The notes beneath the pieces were generated by a model. The model was not told the DNA's origin and ran no database searches. It saw nothing but the letters and a program-made list of their open reading frames with translations. A stretch of 8,836 bases of DNA. Source: an uncultured Solirubrobacteraceae bacterium. GTDB lineage: Bacteria > Actinomycetota > Thermoleophilia > Solirubrobacterales > Solirubrobacteraceae. The translations under genes and the position numbers were made by a program. Numbering within the stretch: the first letter of the stretch is position 1; each line of letters starts with the position of its first letter. The stretch is taken from contig CATPBV010000011.1 in the NCBI GenBank assembly GCA_955652345.1, positions 1-8,836 of the forward strand, in the 5' to 3' direction. Positions 5,251-8,836 of the stretch are shown one piece after another.

Positions 5251-6864
5251 TCAGGAGCAGGATCCGGGCGCCGCGCTCGGATACGGCCAGCCGTAGTACT
5301 GGAATGACTGGCCCGGGATCTGCATCGACTGCGCGCTCCCGTGCCAGTTGGCCACGGTTGTGCCCTGCGTCCACTGGGTGAACGTCGGCAGCGCCGTCAG
5401 CATCCCCTGCCGGAGCACCTGGGTCAGGTCGGAGATATTGATGCCGCCGGGAATTGGCCGCCACGCCGAGGGCTGGAGCACGAGGTCGTTCGCATCGACA
5501 CTCACCGCGCCGCTTCTCTGGATCGTCGGCGTGTTCTGCGCCGGATAAATCACGATCGCGGGTGAGTTCCCCTGGCCCAGCGCGTACGCGTACCCCTTGA
5601 ATGCCCCGTCGGTTTGGGTCAGGCCTTCGAAGGCGCTCAGTATTGAGTTTGGGTCGCTGGTGATGCTCGATCCGAAGTTCGTGTGCGGGGCCCATTGGTC
5701 GAAGCTGGGGATGAACTCGTCGAGCACGTGGCTTCCGAGTGCGGTCGCCGTCACCGTCTGCTCGTCGCTCGCGTCCACCGTGTCGTGGGTGATCAGATTG
5801 CCACTTGAGTCTCGGGCCCAGGCGGTCACGCTGAACCGGCCCGGAACCGTCCCGACGTCGAGCGTGAACTGGTAAGTGCCGTTCGAATCGGTCGTGACAT
5901 TGACCGATTCGCCCGCCGGGTCGGCCAGCGTTCCGCCCGGCCAGATCCGTCCGTTTGGCCCGCACACGGTCGCACGCGCGCCGCTCGTGACGGCCGTGTT
6001 CGGGGATTCGGTCGCCTTCGGCCACAGCGCGACCGTCACTCCGGGCTGCGGCTGGCCGAGTTCGGTGACCTTGATCGTCCCCTGCACGATCCCGAATCCG
6101 TCCGCCGGCACGCTCGACGGCGACAGGGTCAGCTTCACGACTAGGCCAATATCTACCTTGAAGTTCGCATGCACCGTGTGGAACGGGTGCGCGCTGACGT
6201 CGCGGTGCTCAGGCTCGAACCTCGGCGGATGCCTGCTCGAGAGCGACCTGCCGGAGGGCCACACGCGGTAGCTCCCGCGCTTGACGTCCGCGACGTATGT
6301 GCCGTCGGGTCCGGTGACAGCCTCGTAGTTGCCGATGCTGCCGCCGAAGATCGCGACGTCGACTCCGGGCACCGGTTGTAGCTCCTTGTTGTGGACCTTG
6401 CCGGCGACGACGGCCTGGTCGCGGCCGAGGACCGCGTAGTAGTCGCTCGACCAGCCCGTGCCCTGGTCGCTCGTGATCCCGATGTTGACGACGTAGTACG
6501 CGCTGCTCGGTGCGCTCTTGCGGATCTTGATCGTGCAGGTGACGTCGTTGTCGCCGCAGCCGTGGACGACCTTCCCGAGGTCGGTCATGTAGCTCCAGAA
6601 GATGGGGCAGGGCTTCGTGCCGTTCTGATACAAGCAGCGGTTGCTGACGGTGCCGGTCAGCGTGTGGCCGGCGCGGACCATGTGCGTGGAGAGGGCGAAG
6701 CCGCCGTTCCGGGTCTGGATCAGGCACTGAGAGGGCCAGGTCACGCAGGAGGAGGGCGGCACCGGGCCCGGAAGCGGCATGCTGAGCGCGGATGCCCCGG
6801 CCGGCGCGATCGCGCCCAGGCTCAGCGTCGCCGCAGCAATCGCGATGCAGTTCTTGACGCGCAT
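5251..6864 (-). CDS. Large secreted modular protein with carboxypeptidase-regulatory-like and Ig-like domains
   Basis: This 537-residue exported protein starts at ATG 6864, the start that gives a clean Sec signal peptide (MRVKNCIAIAAATLSLGAIAPAGASA, cleavage near 24-27). A longer in-frame reading from 6966 would add 34 Arg-rich residues ahead of the signal and is unlikely. Residues about 38-150 form a Cys-rich region (Cys40, 47, 77, 86, 103, 110) probably held by disulfides. Residues about 152-205 resemble a carboxypeptidase regulatory-like beta-sandwich (VVAGKVHNKELQPVPGVDVAIFG, then GPDGTYVADVKRGSYRV). Residues about 242-372 look like a bacterial Ig-like domain (LTLSPSSVPADG, DSNGTYQFTLDV, FSVTAWARDSSGN). 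Residues about 378-537 are Trp/Gln/Ser-rich and match nothing I know. There is no C-terminal anchor or sortase motif, so it is probably released or bound non-covalently. Role unknown; adhesion or wall binding is a guess. Confidence 0.85.
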   Translation of the reverse strand: MRVKNCIAIAAATLSLGAIAPAGASALSMPLPGPVPPSSCVTWPSQCLIQTRNGGFALSTHMVRAGHTLTGTVSNRCLYQNGTKPCPIFWSYMTDLGKVVHGCGDNDVTCTIKIRKSAPSSAYYVVNIGITSDQGTGWSSDYYAVLGRDQAVVAGKVHNKELQPVPGVDVAIFGGSIGNYEAVTGPDGTYVADVKRGSYRVWPSGRSLSSRHPPRFEPEHRDVSAHPFHTVHANFKVDIGLVVKLTLSPSSVPADGFGIVQGTIKVTELGQPQPGVTVALWPKATESPNTAVTSGARATVCGPNGRIWPGGTLADPAGESVNVTTDSNGTYQFTLDVGTVPGRFSVTAWARDSSGNLITHDTVDASDEQTVTATALGSHVLDEFIPSFDQWAPHTNFGSSITSDPNSILSAFEGLTQTDGAFKGYAYALGQGNSPAIVIYPAQNTPTIQRSGAVSVDANDLVLQPSAWRPIPGGINISDLTQVLRQGMLTALPTFTQWTQGTTVANWHGSAQSMQIPGQSFQYYGWPYPSAAPGSCS

Positions 6865-6886
6865 GGCTAGAGCTCGTAATCGGCGC

Positions 6887-6892
6887 ACGCTA
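6887..6892 (-). promoter_or_regulatory. Candidate -10 box (TAGCGT) of the secreted protein gene
   Basis: TAGCGT on the minus strand lies 22 bases before the ATG at 6864. This would give a leader of roughly 15 bases with a possible weak ribosome site (GAG in TACGAGCTC). Unlike the other genes here, this one would not be leaderless. Evidence is only the hexamer and its place in the 89-base divergent gap with uvrC. Confidence 0.28.
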
Positions 6893-6938
6893 CGTCGACC
6901 CCGATGTTTTGGGGGCCGGTGGTGGACGGATCGGCGCC

Positions 6939-6944
6939 TATCCT
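6939..6944 (+). promoter_or_regulatory. Candidate -10 box (TATCCT) of uvrC
   Basis: TATCCT ends 9 bases before the ATG at 6954, again consistent with a leaderless or nearly leaderless transcript. There is no Shine-Dalgarno; the bases between are AT-rich (CAAAATCGA). I looked for an actinobacterial LexA box (GAAC-N4-GTTC) in 6865-6953 and saw none. Confidence 0.4.
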
Positions 6945-6953
6945 CAAAATCGA

Positions 6954-8807
6954 ATGTCAGCAACACTCGCCGAGAGGCGTCGCGAGCTGCCCGACCAGCC
7001 CGGCGTCTACCTGTTTCGAGACAGCAAGGGCAAGGTCATCTACGTCGGCAAGGCGAAGTCGATCCGCAAGCGGGTCGCCTCGCACTTCTCGAACCCGAGC
7101 ACCAGAGGCGGCCGCGACCTGGTCGAGATGATCGACCACGTCGAGGCGCTGGTCGTCCACACCGAGGCCGAGGCGCTGCTGGCCGAGCAGAACTTCATCA
7201 AGCAGTACAAGCCGCGCTTCAACATCCGCCTGCGCGACGACAAGTCCTATCCGTACATCGCGATCTCGCTCGACGAGGACTTCCCGCGCGTGTACTTCAC
7301 CCGCGAGCGCCACCGCCGCGACCGGGCCTACTTCGGCCCGTACAGCAACGCCAAACGGGTCCGCTCGACGCTCGAGGTGCTCGGCAAGGTGTTCATGTTC
7401 CGCTCGTGCGAAGGACCCGAGCCCGGCCGACGCAGCGGCTCACCGTGCCTGGACTACTACATCAAGCGGTGCGAGGCTCCTTGCGTCGGGTACGTCAGCA
7501 GGGAGGAGTACCGGCGCGGGATCGACGGGGTGATCGACTTCCTGTCCGGGCGCTATCGCGAGATCGAGCGCACGCTCGAGCGCTCGATGCGCGACGCATC
7601 CGACGAGCAGCGCTTCGAGGACGCCGCACGCGAGCGCAACCGGCTGCGAGCGGTGCGTTCGCTGCTCGAGCGCCAGCGCGTGGCGAACGACGCGGCTGGG
7701 ACGCTCGATGCGATCGCGGTTGCGGTGTCCGACGGCGAGGCCAACGCGCAGGTCTTCCAGGTGCGTGACGGCGTCCTGTCCGACCGGCAGAGCTTCTACC
7801 TCGACAACGAGACCGGCGCCGGGATCGCCGAGGTCGCGGAGGCGTTCATCCTCCAGTACTACGCGAGCGCGATGATGGTGCCGCCGCTGCTCGTGGTCCA
7901 GCGCGATCTGGGGCACGCGCCGGTGCTCGCGCAGGCGCTGGCGGACCGCCGGGGGGCGGCGGTCGAGATCCGCCCCGCCGAGCGCGGCGACAAGCGCCGG
8001 ATCCTCGAGCTTGCAGAGCGAAACGCCCGGCTCGCGCTCGACCAGGAGAAGCTCCGCTCAGAGCGCCGGCGCCAGCAGCGTGTCGAGGCGCTCGATGCGC
8101 TCCAGCGGGCGCTTGGCCTGGACACGATCCCGCTGCGGATCGAGTGCTTCGACATCTCCACGCTGATGGGCACCAACACGGTCGCGTCGATGGTCGTGTT
8201 CGAGGGCGCGGCGCCGAAGAAGTCCGACTACCGTCGCTTCAAGGTGGCCGCACCGGCGCCTGACGACTTCGCTGCCATGGAGGAGGTCCTCGGGCGCAGG
8301 ATGGCCCGGTTCGAGCGCCAGCGCGACGTTTCCCCGCACGACAAGGACTACGACCCGAGCTTCGCGGCGCTTCCGAATCTGATCGTGATTGACGGTGGCA
8401 AGGGCCAGCTGTCGGCGGGCATCCGCGCGCTGCATCCCTTCCGAGAGCGCGGCGTGCTCGTGATCTCGCTCGCCAAGCGGATCGAGGAGGTGTTCATCCC
8501 AGGCCGGCCGGCCCCGCTGACGCTCGCGCACGACACGCCTGAGCTGCAATTGCTCCAACGGGTCCGCGACGAGGCGCACCGGTTCGCGATCACCCACCAT
8601 CGGATCAGGCGCGACCGCGCGATGACCGCCTCGATCCTCGACGAGCTGCCCGGCGTGGGTCCGGCCCGCAAACGCGCGCTGCTCAAGCACTTTGGCTCCC
8701 CCGAGGCGATCCTGTCTGCCAGCCGCGAGGAGCTCGAAGGGGTTCCGGGGCTATCGGGGAAGCTCGCGCGGGAGGTCTACCGCGAGCTACACAAGACTGG
8801 GGTTTAG
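6954..8807 (+). CDS. uvrC: UvrC, excinuclease ABC subunit C
   Basis: UvrC makes both incisions flanking a DNA lesion after UvrA/UvrB recognition in nucleotide excision repair. The 617-residue length is normal. The GIY-YIG nuclease domain (about 14-92, 3' incision) shows GVY 17-19, IYVG 29-32, an Arg at 38 and Glu78 in ALLAEQNFIK. Four cysteines at 152, 165, 173 and 177 match the spacing of the iron-sulfur ligands reported for E. coli UvrC. A UVR helix pair for UvrB contact spans about 200-240. The RNase H-like domain (5' incision) has Asp400 (ECFDIS), Asp438 (PDDFAAM), Asp480 (VIDGGKGQ) and a His at about 549 (ITHHRIRRDR). Tandem helix-hairpin-helix motifs close the protein (562-610: LPGVGPARKRALL, VPGLSGKLAREVY). 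Start ATG 6954 gives the usual N-terminus; an in-frame GTG at 6909 would add 15 unlikely residues and lies upstream of the -10 box. All key residues are intact. Confidence 0.98.
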   Translation: MSATLAERRRELPDQPGVYLFRDSKGKVIYVGKAKSIRKRVASHFSNPSTRGGRDLVEMIDHVEALVVHTEAEALLAEQNFIKQYKPRFNIRLRDDKSYPYIAISLDEDFPRVYFTRERHRRDRAYFGPYSNAKRVRSTLEVLGKVFMFRSCEGPEPGRRSGSPCLDYYIKRCEAPCVGYVSREEYRRGIDGVIDFLSGRYREIERTLERSMRDASDEQRFEDAARERNRLRAVRSLLERQRVANDAAGTLDAIAVAVSDGEANAQVFQVRDGVLSDRQSFYLDNETGAGIAEVAEAFILQYYASAMMVPPLLVVQRDLGHAPVLAQALADRRGAAVEIRPAERGDKRRILELAERNARLALDQEKLRSERRRQQRVEALDALQRALGLDTIPLRIECFDISTLMGTNTVASMVVFEGAAPKKSDYRRFKVAAPAPDDFAAMEEVLGRRMARFERQRDVSPHDKDYDPSFAALPNLIVIDGGKGQLSAGIRALHPFRERGVLVISLAKRIEEVFIPGRPAPLTLAHDTPELQLLQRVRDEAHRFAITHHRIRRDRAMTASILDELPGVGPARKRALLKHFGSPEAILSASREELEGVPGLSGKLAREVYRELHKTGV

Positions 8808-8836
8808 GCAGCGGCGCATGCGCCGCTGCCTAAACC
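8801..8836. repeat. Perfect 36-base palindrome at the end of uvrC; possible I-shaped terminator or contig-end fold-back
   Basis: Bases 8801-8836 read identically on both strands, centred between 8818 and 8819. As RNA this folds into a 16-bp stem with a CAUG tetraloop. It begins in the penultimate codon of uvrC, includes the TAG stop (8805-8807), and runs exactly to the last base of the window. It could be a bidirectional GC-rich terminator without a U-tract, as seen in actinobacteria. The perfect symmetry and the coincidence with the sequence end also fit an assembly fold-back. Confidence 0.6.

Noticed and set aside
5138..6025. A 295-residue minus-strand frame overlapping the secreted protein gene
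   Set aside because: It is a different frame of the same strand, Arg/Pro/Gly-rich with no domain, whereas the overlapping frame has a signal peptide and recognisable domains. It is a GC-driven shadow.
6909..6953. Longer uvrC start at GTG 6909
   Set aside because: It adds 15 residues (MGAGGGRIGAYPQNR) unlike any UvrC N-terminus and lies upstream of the TATCCT box; ATG 6954 fits better.
6954..6956. GVY instead of GIY in the UvrC nuclease motif as a sign of an altered enzyme
   Set aside because: Val for Ile at this position is common in GIY-YIG proteins, and the other catalytic residues are intact.
7401..7485. Cys cluster in UvrC as a possible novel zinc finger
   Set aside because: The four Cys (152, 165, 173, 177) match the spacing of the iron-sulfur ligands reported in E. 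coli UvrC, so it is a family feature.

Overview
The window is almost wholly coding, very GC-rich chromosomal DNA. The start usage (ATG and GTG), the Ala/Arg/Gly-rich proteins, the near absence of Shine-Dalgarno sequences and the recurring TANNNT -10 boxes just ahead of start codons suggest a high-GC actinobacterium. The feel of the proteins points to Thermoleophilia/Solirubrobacterales. That placement is an inference from style, not from a marker gene. I see no tRNA, rRNA, CRISPR, IS element or phage gene. No stretch longer than about 100 bases lacks a gene, apart from the divergent and spacer regions listed.

Layout. Positions 1-286 (+) hold the 3' end of an unrecognised protein. It converges, 5 bases apart, on a small secreted/membrane protein at 292-567 (-). 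Upstream of that, on the same strand, is an alpha/beta hydrolase (644-1504, -). The hydrolase is divergent from a duplicated-ATPase ABC-F protein (1544-3532, +), with only 39 bases between the two starts. Next on + come a winged-helix response regulator with a degenerate receiver (3577-4380), a four-helix membrane protein that overlaps it by 4 bases (4377-4739), and a second four-helix membrane protein (4773-5240). These three look like one transcription unit. A large exported modular protein (5251-6864, -) converges on them and is divergent from uvrC (6954-8807, +), the nucleotide excision repair endonuclease subunit. The window ends in a perfect 36-base palindrome that starts inside the last codons of uvrC.

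How the genes work together. Most look like independent housekeeping or accessory functions: ribosome-associated ABC-F ATPase, DNA repair, hydrolase. The clearest functional grouping is the regulator with its two small membrane proteins. No histidine kinase is present, and the regulator has Asn where the phosphorylated Asp should be, so it probably does not act as a classical phospho-switch.

I did not find a convincing new multi-gene system. The observations most worth following up are the degenerate receiver coupled to two orphan membrane proteins, the apparently leaderless promoter architecture shared by most transcription units, the terminal palindrome, and the uncharacterised C-terminal part of the exported protein.
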